Origin: an uncultured Clostridia bacterium
GTDB taxonomy: Bacteria; Bacillota; Clostridia; Christensenellales; Pumilibacteraceae
DNA length: 35,013 bases
Direction of reading: 5' to 3'
Assembly: GCA_944363615.1 (NCBI GenBank)
Contig: CALVUQ010000017.1
Coordinates: 1-35,013, forward strand
A model generated the notes under the pieces. The model saw nothing but the letters and a program-made list of their open reading frames with translations, was not told the origin of the DNA and ran no database searches. Every line of letters begins with the position of its first letter. Position 1 is the first letter of the stretch. The position numbers were made by a program, and so were the translations under genes. Of this stretch, positions 15,718 to 23,813 are shown one piece after another.

Positions 15718-17025
15718 ATGGACGGTACACAAATAGGATTGTTGCTTGCGATAATCATACTCATCATGTTGTCAGGTTATTTTTCCGCTTCGGAAATGGC
15801 TTTTACGTCGGTCAATAAAATCCGACTGATGAACATGGAGGCAAACGGCAATAAGCGCGCGGGGGCGGTGCTGAGGGCTACGGAAAATTTCGATAAGATT
15901 TTGTCCACCGTGCTTGTAGGCAACAACATCGTAAACATCACTTCCGCATCTATTGCAACGTTGTTTTTCAATTCGCTTATCAAGTCGGCAAATCTTGCCA
16001 CCACGGTTTCTACCGTAGTCATGACGGTAGTCGTGCTGATTTTCGGCGAGATTACGCCTAAGCTTTTTGCCAAAGAAAAACCCGAAGCCTGCGCTATGCT
16101 TTTCTATCCTTTGTTAAAAATGATTATGATAGTGCTTACGCCCATTAACCTTATTTTCAGCGGCTGGAAATGGTTGCTCAGAAAAATCTTCAAAATCGAA
16201 AAATCTTCGACCATTACCGAAGGCGAGCTTCTTACCATCGTGGAAACCGCCGAAAACGAAGGCGAGCTTCAGGAACACGAATCGCAGCTTATCCGCTCCG
16301 CCATCGAATTCGAGGACCTCGACGTCAAGGACATCATGATTCCCAGGGTCAACGTCATCGCCGTCGAAGAAAATTCGGATATGGAGTCCGTTTACGACAA
16401 ATTCGTTCAGCACGGATTTTCCCGTATGCCCGTTTATGCGGGTAACATCGACGCTGTCGTGGGCGTCATTCACGAAAAAGATTTTTACGCCCTGCTTCAC
16501 GACGGCGGCACAAACATCAAAGGCATTATTCAGTCCTCCGTGTGCGTGTCTTCCAGCATGAAGATTTCCACCGTACTGAGAATGCTGCAAAAAGCCAAAG
16601 TCCACATGGCGATCGTCGTTGACGAGTTCGGCGGCACGGAAGGCATCGTTACCCTTGAGGATATCCTGGAGGAGCTTGTCGGAGAAATCTACGACGAGCA
16701 CGACGAAATCGAAATCCTCTTTAAAAAGGTGGACGACAAGACCTTTATCGTTTCCGGCGACGAAAATGTGGAGGATATGTACGAGAAACTTGATCTTCCC
16801 GCGCCCGACGACATCGAATCCACTACCGTCAGCGGTTATATTACCGAGCTTATGGACAAAATCCCGCAAGCCGGCGAAAAACTCGCGCTTAAAGACATCG
16901 AAATCGAGGTAACCAAAGCCAGCGCCAAACACGTCCAGGAAGTCAAAGTCACGCTTCTGGAAAGCGAGGAAGAGGAAAAGAACGGCAAAAACCGCTCCGA
17001 TGAGGAAGAGGAGAATAAGGAGTAA
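15718..17025 (+). CDS. CNNM/CorC-family (HlyC/CorC) divalent-cation transporter
   Basis: A 435-residue membrane protein. The DUF21/CNNM transmembrane domain covers about residues 1-190, with [16 protein letters not shown] and [12 protein letters not shown], both conserved in Mg2+ transporters of this family. A CBS pair follows (about 205-325: [50 protein letters not shown]), then a CorC/HlyC C-terminal domain (about 340-420) and a very acidic tail. Family members export or sense Mg2+ and possibly other metals. The nearest AGGAG (15696-15700) is 17 bases from the ATG with an in-frame TAA between, so the ribosome binding site spacing is odd. The structured leader suggests ion- or metabolite-dependent control. 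Confidence 0.93.
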   Translation: MDGTQIGLLLAIIILIMLSGYFSASEMAFTSVNKIRLMNMEANGNKRAGAVLRATENFDKILSTVLVGNNIVNITSASIATLFFNSLIKSANLATTVSTVVMTVVVLIFGEITPKLFAKEKPEACAMLFYPLLKMIMIVLTPINLIFSGWKWLLRKIFKIEKSSTITEGELLTIVETAENEGELQEHESQLIRSAIEFEDLDVKDIMIPRVNVIAVEENSDMESVYDKFVQHGFSRMPVYAGNIDAVVGVIHEKDFYALLHDGGTNIKGIIQSSVCVSSSMKISTVLRMLQKAKVHMAIVVDEFGGTEGIVTLEDILEELVGEIYDEHDEIEILFKKVDDKTFIVSGDENVEDMYEKLDLPAPDDIESTTVSGYITELMDKIPQAGEKLALKDIEIEVTKASAKHVQEVKVTLLESEEEEKNGKNRSDEEEENKE

Positions 17026-17165
17026 TTTTCTCCTATCGTCATTGCCGTCGCGCTTTATGGCGGACAGTCGGCGTAAAAAGCTTATTTAATCCCGGGTAAA
17101 CTTGTTTTGGATCTGATTGTGTTTAAGATAAACAAGTTATACCCGCTTATAAGGCGGCAAACCGT
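17026..17165. other. Intergenic gap with a 15-bp inverted repeat
   Basis: Between the CNNM gene and the shared terminator, 17093-17107 pairs with 17130-17145 over 15 bp with a single bulged base (17139). The loop is 22 bases and no T tract follows. It lies at the edge of the A+T-rich restriction-modification block. Confidence 0.6.
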
Positions 17166-17204
17166 AAAAAGACCGCGGAACAGAGTTTCCGCGGTCTTTT
17201 CTTT
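17166..17204. terminator. Bidirectional terminator between convergent genes
   Basis: A perfect 13-bp stem (17168-17180 with 17187-17199) is flanked by A residues on the left and T residues on the right, so it can stop both the CNNM transcript and the opposing restriction-modification transcript. Confidence 0.9.
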
Positions 17205-17239
17205 GCTCATTTTTTTAACCTAACAAAGCCGTCCGGGCT

Positions 17240-17992
17240 TTATGCCTTCTTAAAAACAAATAAATATTCGTGCGCAAGCAGTAAAAAGTTGTGCTTTACG
17301 CTGCTTGTCTTCCAGAATCCCGTCGCTTTACAGTTGTGTTGTTCTTTAATGATTATTTCTTTTGTTCTGAACCCTGCAAGCTCAAAAATTCGCATAGTTT
17401 CAAACGCAAGCGGTTTAACCATTCCTTTTTTGCGTATGTCGCCCATTAAAACGGCGCAGAACTTGTCTTTTTTTAAAACCCGGTAACTTTCTTGTGCAAC
17501 CTTGTATATTTCTTTTAAGAAATCTTTCATCTCAAGGTGAGAAAGATCGTTTTCTATGTCTTCGCTGTACCTGATTATATTCGAGTAGGGCGGATGAGTG
17601 CAAATCAAATCTACTGATTCGTTTTCAAGAAAATCAAGGTTACGTGCGTCGCCAAGACGTACATCTACCATACCTGCATTTTCATACTCAAACGAACATT
17701 TTTCTATGCAGCGCTGTATCGCGACGGGATTTACGTCCACGCCTATTACATTTCTTCCTAAAAGCTTTGCCTCCACAAGCGTAGTTCCGCCGCCGACAAA
17801 TTGGTCAAGAACTAGGTCGTTTTCGTTTGAATATCGCAGAATAATGTTGCGCGGAATATAAGGCGACCAATTTCCTCTCCATTTTGCATCGTGAGTTGCC
17901 CATTTGCCACGCTCAGGGAATGCCCAGACGGTATTCGTCTCAAGTTCGAAATTTTCAGGTTCCCATTTGATTTTTTTTTGTTTTGATGCCAT
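17240..17992 (-). CDS. Second DNA methyltransferase of the restriction-modification operon
   Basis: A 250-residue amino-methyltransferase. Motif I for S-adenosylmethionine binding reads DQFVGGGTT at residues 63-71, followed by GRNVIGVDVNP. The catalytic motif IV reads HPPY at 133-136. Motif I therefore comes first, unlike beta-class enzymes such as DpnA/M.DpnIIB, where DPPY precedes the FxGxGTT motif. HPPY rather than DPPY or SPPY leaves N6-adenine versus N4-cytosine open. It has no ribosome binding site of its own; its ATG is one base after the endonuclease stop (TAATATG), suggesting translational coupling. By position it takes the place of DpnA, which in Streptococcus pneumoniae methylates single-stranded GATC DNA, but sequence alone does not show that it shares this specificity. 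Confidence 0.85.
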   Translation of the reverse strand: MASKQKKIKWEPENFELETNTVWAFPERGKWATHDAKWRGNWSPYIPRNIILRYSNENDLVLDQFVGGGTTLVEAKLLGRNVIGVDVNPVAIQRCIEKCSFEYENAGMVDVRLGDARNLDFLENESVDLICTHPPYSNIIRYSEDIENDLSHLEMKDFLKEIYKVAQESYRVLKKDKFCAVLMGDIRKKGMVKPLAFETMRIFELAGFRTKEIIIKEQHNCKATGFWKTSSVKHNFLLLAHEYLFVFKKA

Positions 17993-17993
17993 A

Positions 17994-18851
17994 TTATTTT
18001 ATAAGTTGTTCAATTATTCCGTTTTCTAAATCAGCAATATTATAAATACTGTCCATTGTGTCAAAAGTTTCTTTGAGATTGTTTTTTGCAGATTTCCAGC
18101 CTATTCCGTCCGTAAACCAGACGAAAGCAAATCCTTTTACGGATTTTGATTCTTGGGCTAGCATTTTATAACTACGAGCCGTTTCGTTTAATTTTGAACC
18201 AGAAGATGCATAAAAATTAGTTTCCAAAGCATAAACCATATCAGAGGTTTTTATTACGAAATCAAATCTTTTTTTTGCTTCGCCTTTATTAGACAAAGAG
18301 GAAAGATCAAGTTTCCAATTTTTTTCTATTTCGGATAAATACATTTCTTTAAAATAGTTTTTGTCTTTAACGAGACCTGCTTTCTTTATGTAAGATTCCA
18401 CTAGATTTTCCATCAAGTGTCCGCCGCGATTTTTACGACCGTTACTGTCAAGTCCTACTTCGACGCCGGTAGCATAATCCACAAGATTATTGATGACGTG
18501 CTTGCTTATTAAGTCAAATAATCCTGTTTTTTGCATAAAAATTTTATATTGAGTTGCAGTATAATTCGGTTTGCGAAAATTGTAGATAAACTCTCCGTCA
18601 CTGTCTATGGCGTAAATTTCATTTATTCTTACGGCTAAAAGAAGAGGGATACATTTTAAAATTTCGGGATATTTTGCAAGGAGATTATCAAAATCTTTTT
18701 CAATGTCGGTTGAGCCGATTAGAGAATTTAAAATATTAAGTTCAACCTTTATTGATTCAACTTTACGGTAAACTTTTTGAAAGTCAACATAATATCCGTA
18801 GTCGGAAATACTGCTTTTAAAATTACTGAACCAAGTATTAAAATCTCTCAT
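17994..18851 (-). CDS. DpnII/MboI-family type II restriction endonuclease
   Basis: A 285-residue nuclease expected to cut unmethylated GATC. It matches the DpnII family through GVEVGLDSNGRKNRGG (about residues 129-144), RFDFVIK (195-201), LETNFY (209-214) and SGSKLNETARSYK (217-229). Asp197 and Glu210 are plausible metal-binding residues of a PD-(D/E)XK-type core, with Asn212 in place of the usual Lys. An AAAGG ribosome binding site precedes the ATG. It lies between two methyltransferase genes in the same orientation, 14 bases after the first and one base before the second. GATC specificity is inferred from the family and from the Dam-type partner. GATC sites occur inside the operon itself, as expected if the DNA is modified. 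Confidence 0.92.
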   Translation of the reverse strand: MRDFNTWFSNFKSSISDYGYYVDFQKVYRKVESIKVELNILNSLIGSTDIEKDFDNLLAKYPEILKCIPLLLAVRINEIYAIDSDGEFIYNFRKPNYTATQYKIFMQKTGLFDLISKHVINNLVDYATGVEVGLDSNGRKNRGGHLMENLVESYIKKAGLVKDKNYFKEMYLSEIEKNWKLDLSSLSNKGEAKKRFDFVIKTSDMVYALETNFYASSGSKLNETARSYKMLAQESKSVKGFAFVWFTDGIGWKSAKNNLKETFDTMDSIYNIADLENGIIEQLIK

Positions 18852-18865
18852 TTGTATAATTCCTT

Positions 18866-19936
18866 TTAATAATTTTTTATCAAAAGTTCCGTAACATTTC
18901 CGCGTTTATCTGCTTTACTGTTTATGGCTCTTACTGCAGTAATACGTTGTATATTAAATTTTGAATATAATTCGTCGAAAAAATTGTCTTCAAAATTTAC
19001 GTTATGAGGGTCTGAATTGCTTAGCAACACTTTTACACCTTTGTCGGATAATTTACTGAAAAATTCAGCAAGTTTTATTTGGTCGTCGTCGTTAAACTGA
19101 TTTTCCGTATAAGAAGTAAATGCAGACGTAACGTTTAACGGACGATAAGGCGGATCGAAATAAACTAAAGTTTTTTCGTCCGCAAAGTTTTCCGCATCAT
19201 GATAATCACAAGATCGCATTATTACATTCTGCAGTGACTTTGAAATTGCTTTTAAGTTTTCCGTGTCGCATATTAAAGGATTTTTATATTTTCCTGCGGG
19301 AACGTTAAAATTTCCTGATTTATTAACTCTGTAAAGACCATTAAAACATGTTTTGTTCAGAAATATAAACAAAGACGCTTTTTCAATTGACGTTTCAGTA
19401 CTTAATTTCAGTTCATTAAATTTGTCTCTTTTAACGTAATAATAATTTTGTCGTTCGTTTGCGTCAAGTTTTTCGTATTGTTTCTGAAGTTTGTTTAGCT
19501 CATTTATCAATGATTCACAATTGTCTTTTATTACTCTATAGGTGTTTATAAGTTCCTTATTGTTATCGTTTATATACACTTCTTTAAACGAATAATCGTT
19601 TAGAAGCGCAAATAAAAGCGCACCTCCGCCAACAAAAGGCTCCGCATATTTAGTAATCTTTTTACCTATACCGTCAGGAAGGTTTGCTTTCAAAACTTCT
19701 AGAAGCTGACCTTTACCGCCAGCCCATTTAACAAAAGGATGAGCGTTTTCTTTTTTTGCGACGGCATTGCGTTTCATTCTTGCATCCGCCGGTTTTTCCG
19801 CATTGCGAGGAATGATCCACATATTGCCAAGCATTGCCGCGTCGCGTATTCTGTTTTCGGAACAAAGAACCGAAACCCGTCTTTGAGAGATTTTCCACTT
19901 ATCGGCGGCTTCTTTTGTAGACATATATTGAATCAT
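18866..19936 (-). CDS. Dam-type DNA adenine methyltransferase with N-terminal helix-turn-helix domain
   Basis: A 356-residue protein. Residues about 70-356 are a complete alpha-class Dam/DpnM-type N6-adenine methylase: motif X WAGGKGQ (71-77), motif I EPFVGGGA (99-106), FLNKTCFNGLYRVNKSGNFNVP, and catalytic DPPY (261-264). It should methylate GATC and protect against the endonuclease next door. The first 50 residues add a MerR/excisionase-like helix-turn-helix (STKEAADKWKISQRRV... ending in MWIIPRNAEKP), a DNA-binding module not found in DpnM or E. coli Dam. This fusion could let the methylase repress its own operon: an inverted repeat sits inside the operon promoter just upstream. CGGAG precedes the chosen ATG by seven bases. 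Confidence 0.92.
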   Translation of the reverse strand: MIQYMSTKEAADKWKISQRRVSVLCSENRIRDAAMLGNMWIIPRNAEKPADARMKRNAVAKKENAHPFVKWAGGKGQLLEVLKANLPDGIGKKITKYAEPFVGGGALLFALLNDYSFKEVYINDNNKELINTYRVIKDNCESLINELNKLQKQYEKLDANERQNYYYVKRDKFNELKLSTETSIEKASLFIFLNKTCFNGLYRVNKSGNFNVPAGKYKNPLICDTENLKAISKSLQNVIMRSCDYHDAENFADEKTLVYFDPPYRPLNVTSAFTSYTENQFNDDDQIKLAEFFSKLSDKGVKVLLSNSDPHNVNFEDNFFDELYSKFNIQRITAVRAINSKADKRGNVTELLIKNY

Positions 19937-19966
19937 AGCGAAACTCCGTATTGATATTGCAGTTAT

Positions 19967-19995
19967 ATTATATTCTAAATTTCGAATATTATCAA
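19967..19995 (-). promoter_or_regulatory. Promoter of the restriction-modification operon with internal inverted repeat
   Basis: On the minus strand TTGATA (19995-19990) and TATAAT (19972-19967) are 17 bases apart. The spacer and the start of the -10 box are covered by an inverted repeat: ATATTC at 19970-19975 and GAATAT at 19984-19989 with an 8-base centre. Such a position suits an operator, possibly for the HTH domain of the first gene (inference). Confidence 0.75.
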
Positions 19996-20022
19996 ACAGT
20001 TTAAATGTATGTGAAAGAATTT

Positions 20023-20063
20023 AAAAAACAAAATCAGATATTGTTCTGAAATCCGATTTTGTT
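20023..20063 (-). terminator. Intrinsic terminator of the ABC exporter operon
   Basis: On the minus strand AACAAAATCGGAT pairs with ATCTGATTTTGTT, followed by a T tract (20028-20023). It lies about 90 bases after the last stop codon; nothing else is recognised in that gap. Confidence 0.85.
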
Positions 20064-20155
20064 CCTTAAAATATTCCTGCAGCCTATTAAATTATTCGTT
20101 TGACGATGGAGTGTAAGGTAACCGCATGTTATAAAAAAGGCGGTTTAAAGAAAAA

Positions 20156-21931
20156 TCAGTGTTCGAACTGGGAGTTGTAAAGGTCGGAGTAGAAGCCGCC
20201 TTTTGCAAGAAGTTCCTCATGCGTGCCTTTTTCGATGACGTTGCCTTTATTCATGACCAGGATGAGGTCGGCGTTTTTTATGGTGGAAAGGCGGTGTGCG
20301 ACGATGAAAGAAGTTTTGTTTTCCATCAGTTTTTCAAACGCCTGCTGAATTTTTATTTCCGTGCGCGTGTCGATGGAGGAGGTAGCCTCGTCCAGGATCA
20401 GCATGGGCGGATGGGTAAGCATGACTCTTGCGATACACAAAAGCTGTTTCTGTCCTTGGGAAATGTTTCCTCCGTCGTCGCCCAGCACCGTGTCGTAGCC
20501 TTTTTCGAGGTGCATGATGAAGTTATGGATATGCGCCGCTTTTGCCGCGTTTACGATATCTTCTTCCGAAGCGCCTTCTTTGCCGTAAGCGATGTTGTCG
20601 CGCACGGTACCTTTTTTCAGCCAGGTATCCTGAAGCACCATGCCGAAGCCCAATCTCAGCGATTTTCTGGTAACCTTATCTACGGGAGTCCCGTCCACGC
20701 GGATTTCGCCCGAATCCACGTCGTAAAAGCGCATGAGAAGGTTAATTAAAGTGGTTTTGCCGCAACCGGTGGGACCGACTATCGCAATGCGCTGGCCGCT
20801 TTTTACTTTAAGCGAAAAGCCCTGTATAAGCGGATTGGTCTTGACGTAAGAGAAATAAACGTTGTCTATTTCCACGTTGCCTTTTATGTTTTCCAGTTCT
20901 TTAAGTCCCGCGTCGGAAGGCTGGTCGGGCGCGGAAAGCAGCTCGAAAACTCTTGCCGCCGCCGCCGTCGCGGTCTGCAGTTCGGTAACGACGCCCGTTA
21001 TTTCGTTAAAGGGCTTGGTGTACTGGTTGGCGTAGGTAAGGAAGCAGGAAAGCCCGCCCACCGTAAACGCGCTCATGCCCAGCACGCCTTCGCCTTTGAT
21101 GACAAGATACGCGCCAAGTATGCACACCGCTACGTAAACCACGTTGTTGACGAAACGCGTGCAGGGGTTTACCAGGGCGGAGTAGAACGCGGCGTTCTGT
21201 CCCCACACTTTAAGGTCGCCGTTTATGACTTCAAAACGTTCCCGGGCGCGCTTTTCGTAACCGAAAAGTTTGACTACGCGCTGATTGGACAGCATTTCGG
21301 TGATAAGTCCGCTCAGTTCCCCGCGTTTTTTCGCCTGCATGGCAAACATATTATGACAGCCTTTCGCGATGAAGTATGCGACAAACAGCGACAGAGGAGT
21401 GATTACCACTACGGCTACGGTTATAAGCCAGTTAACGGACAGCATGAACGCAAGAGTACCCAATATGGTGACCACGCCGCTGAAAAGCTGGGAAAAGCCC
21501 TGAATCAATCCGTCGGAAATCTGGTCTATGTCGCTGCCTACGCGCGCCATAAGGTCGCCCTGAGAGTTGTTGTCGATATAGGAAAGGGGCACGTCGTTAA
21601 GCTTTTTGAAAGCGTACTGCCTTAAATCCCTGATCGTTCGGAAGGAGGCAAAGTTTATGCAAAGCGAACTTAAATACTGCGCCACAACCGCCACCGTAAG
21701 CAGCAAGGCGAGGATAACGGCGTTTTTGCCGATAACCGCGAAATCGACGTTTCTTTCGCCGATTATATAATCGATGGTGCGCCCCACGATGACGGGCGCG
21801 AAAAGCGTTGCGGCAATCTGCAGCGCGGAAAAGACAAGCGCCACCGCTATTACGGGAAGATAGGGTTTGGCGTAAACAAGCAGTTTTCCGACGGCTCCTT
21901 TGTTTCTTTGTTTCAAAGCGGTTTTCTTCAT
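20156..21931 (-). CDS. ABC exporter half-transporter, subunit with intact Walker B glutamate
   Basis: A 591-residue type IV ABC exporter subunit: six membrane helices (about residues 25-310) fused to a nucleotide-binding domain. Walker A is GPTGCGKT (about 385-392), the signature is degenerate (ISQGQKQ, about 489), and Walker B is MLILDEATSS with the catalytic Glu. It should pair with the adjacent subunit, whose Walker B has Asp but whose signature is LSGGQ, so the heterodimer has one working and one degenerate ATP site, as in BmrCD and TM287/288. The start was moved to the ATG at 21931 because a strong AAGGAGG precedes it; this ATG overlaps the upstream stop (ATGA). The substrate is unknown; such pairs often export drugs or lipids. 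Confidence 0.93.
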   Translation of the reverse strand: MKKTALKQRNKGAVGKLLVYAKPYLPVIAVALVFSALQIAATLFAPVIVGRTIDYIIGERNVDFAVIGKNAVILALLLTVAVVAQYLSSLCINFASFRTIRDLRQYAFKKLNDVPLSYIDNNSQGDLMARVGSDIDQISDGLIQGFSQLFSGVVTILGTLAFMLSVNWLITVAVVVITPLSLFVAYFIAKGCHNMFAMQAKKRGELSGLITEMLSNQRVVKLFGYEKRARERFEVINGDLKVWGQNAAFYSALVNPCTRFVNNVVYVAVCILGAYLVIKGEGVLGMSAFTVGGLSCFLTYANQYTKPFNEITGVVTELQTATAAAARVFELLSAPDQPSDAGLKELENIKGNVEIDNVYFSYVKTNPLIQGFSLKVKSGQRIAIVGPTGCGKTTLINLLMRFYDVDSGEIRVDGTPVDKVTRKSLRLGFGMVLQDTWLKKGTVRDNIAYGKEGASEEDIVNAAKAAHIHNFIMHLEKGYDTVLGDDGGNISQGQKQLLCIARVMLTHPPMLILDEATSSIDTRTEIKIQQAFEKLMENKTSFIVAHRLSTIKNADLILVMNKGNVIEKGTHEELLAKGGFYSDLYNSQFEH

Positions 21932-23667
21932 TGCGCGTCGTCCTCCTTGTTCTGGGAAGAGCAGATTTCGCGGTAGACCTCGCAAGACTCGGAAAGCTGT
22001 TCATGCGTGCCCAATCCCGCGATGCGGCCTTCGTCCATGACCACTATAAGGTCGCAGTGTCTTACGGTGGTCGCGCGCTGTGAAACGGTAACGGTGGTAA
22101 GCCCCGTTTTCTCGCGCACGGCGGAAAGCGCTTTTCTCAGTTTAGCGTCGGTGGCAAAGTCCAGCGCGCTGGAGCTGTCGTCGAGAATGAGAATTGCGGG
22201 ATCGGAGACAAGCGCTCTTGCGACGGTAAGCCTTTGCCGCTGTCCGCCCGAAAGGTTTTTGCCGCCCTGAAGAATCTGTTTATCCAGTTTTTCGGGGAAA
22301 GCGTTGACGAATTCCGCCGACTGCGATATGGTCAAAGCGTTCTGAATTTCTTCGTCGGTGGCGTCTTGTTTGCCCCAAAGCATGTTGTCGCGCACGGAGC
22401 CGGCAAACAAAACGGCTTTTTGCGGAGCCATTCCTATCAGCGAGCCGAGCTGCGCGCCGCTGTAATCTTTTACGTTGACGCCGAAAACCCGTACTTCGCC
22501 GCTTGTGACGTCGTAAAGCCGCGGTATAAGACTTACAAGCGCGGATTTGCCGCTGCCTGTGCCGCCGAGAACGCCTATGCTTGCGCCCTTCTGTACCGTA
22601 AGATTGACGTTGTCCAAAGAGGGTGAGGGGCTGTTGGCGTAATAAAAGCTTACGTTTCTGAATTCTATTGCGGGCGCGTCTTTAAGCGGGGCGGCGCCTT
22701 TTCCCTCCGTCATGGAGGATTGTACGGCGAAAACCTCGTTAATGCGCGCGGCGGAGGCGGACGCTTTGGTGAAAATGACCAGAAGGTTTGCAAACACCAC
22801 AAGCGCGTTTAGTATCTGCATCATGTAGTTGACAAGCGCGATTACTTCGCCCTGGGTCAGGTTTCCGTAATAGACCTGCTTGCCGCCGAAGAACAGAAGC
22901 GCGATAATCGCTACGTTAAGCACCGCGTAGGTAAGGGGATTGAGAAGCGCGGACAACGCGCCCACCCTTATGGATGCGCGGCTTAAGCTGTCGGCGGCTG
23001 CGTTAAAGGTACGTTTTTCGCGTTCCTCCGCGCCGAAAGCCCTTACAACCCTTGCGCCCGAAAGATTTTCGCGAGTGTAAAGCGTCACCGTATCCAGTTT
23101 AGCCTGCACCGCCTTGTATTTGGGCATCGTTGTGGTAAGAATGATAAACAGAATCACGCCGACGACAACGGCTACGGCAAGGAAGATAAGCGACAGTTTT
23201 AGGTCGATTATCATTGCCATTACTATTGATCCCACTATGATGAAGGGCGCGCGCGTAACAAGCCGTATGAACATCGCCACCGCCTGCTGGGTCTGGTTAA
23301 TGTCCGCCGTAAGCCTGGTAATCAGGGAAGGGGTGGAAAACAAATCCAGTTCCCTGTACGAAAAAGTGTTTACGTGGGCGTAAAGCTCCCGCCTTAAGTT
23401 GGTGCCGAAGCCCAGCGACGCGCGAGAGGCGAAAAACTGCGCGGTAAGCGAAAACCCCAGTCCTAAAACGCCCAAAGCGATTATAATCACTCCTCCCGTT
23501 ATAAGCGCCGAGTAATCGCCTTGCTGACCCTTAGGTATCGCCGTATCGATAACCCACGCCACGACAAGCGGCGTAATAAGCTCAAACACCGCTTCGACAA
23601 GTTTGAAAAACGGGCCCGAAACGGTTTTGAACCAATATCCTTTTAAAAATCTTACAAGTTTAAGCAT
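21928..23667 (-). CDS. ABC exporter half-transporter, subunit with degenerate Walker B
   Basis: A 579-residue ABC exporter subunit, first gene of the pair. Six membrane helices span about residues 15-300. The nucleotide-binding domain has Walker A GGTGSGKS (about 365-372), canonical signature LSGGQRQ (about 470) and Walker B AILILDDSSSALD (about 488-500), where Asp replaces the catalytic Glu. This marks the noncanonical partner of a heterodimeric exporter (TM287/BmrC-like). Its last bases overlap the next start by four (ATGA), so translation is coupled. A promoter with 17-base spacing (TTTACG/TAAAAT) lies upstream, back to back with the manA promoter. No regulator gene adjoins the pair. Confidence 0.93.
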   Translation of the reverse strand: MLKLVRFLKGYWFKTVSGPFFKLVEAVFELITPLVVAWVIDTAIPKGQQGDYSALITGGVIIIALGVLGLGFSLTAQFFASRASLGFGTNLRRELYAHVNTFSYRELDLFSTPSLITRLTADINQTQQAVAMFIRLVTRAPFIIVGSIVMAMIIDLKLSLIFLAVAVVVGVILFIILTTTMPKYKAVQAKLDTVTLYTRENLSGARVVRAFGAEEREKRTFNAAADSLSRASIRVGALSALLNPLTYAVLNVAIIALLFFGGKQVYYGNLTQGEVIALVNYMMQILNALVVFANLLVIFTKASASAARINEVFAVQSSMTEGKGAAPLKDAPAIEFRNVSFYYANSPSPSLDNVNLTVQKGASIGVLGGTGSGKSALVSLIPRLYDVTSGEVRVFGVNVKDYSGAQLGSLIGMAPQKAVLFAGSVRDNMLWGKQDATDEEIQNALTISQSAEFVNAFPEKLDKQILQGGKNLSGGQRQRLTVARALVSDPAILILDDSSSALDFATDAKLRKALSAVREKTGLTTVTVSQRATTVRHCDLIVVMDEGRIAGLGTHEQLSESCEVYREICSSQNKEDDAQ

Positions 23668-23697
23668 ATTCCTTTCCGTATTATTGGACTGAAATAG

Positions 23698-23726
23698 ATT
23701 TTATCACAAAATTCCTTTCGCGTAAA
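23698..23726 (-). promoter_or_regulatory. Promoter of the ABC exporter operon
   Basis: On the minus strand TTTACG (23726-23721) and TAAAAT (23703-23698) are 17 bases apart; divergent from the manA promoter 33 bases away. Confidence 0.6.
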
Positions 23727-23758
23727 CATATTTTATGCAAAATTGTGTCATTCAGTGA

Positions 23759-23787
23759 TTGACCTTATCGTCGCGGTCTGTTAAAAT
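23759..23787 (+). promoter_or_regulatory. Promoter of manA
   Basis: TTGACC at 23759-23764 and TAAAAT at 23782-23787 with a 17-base spacer, followed by GGAAGGAG. Confidence 0.72.
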
Positions 23788-23813
23788 ATATCGGAAGGAG
23801 AAAAATCGCTATA

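Noticed and set aside
17240..19995. CRISPR array or transposase in the A+T-rich block
   Set aside because: No regularly spaced repeats, no transposase gene and no terminal inverted repeats matching at both ends were seen.
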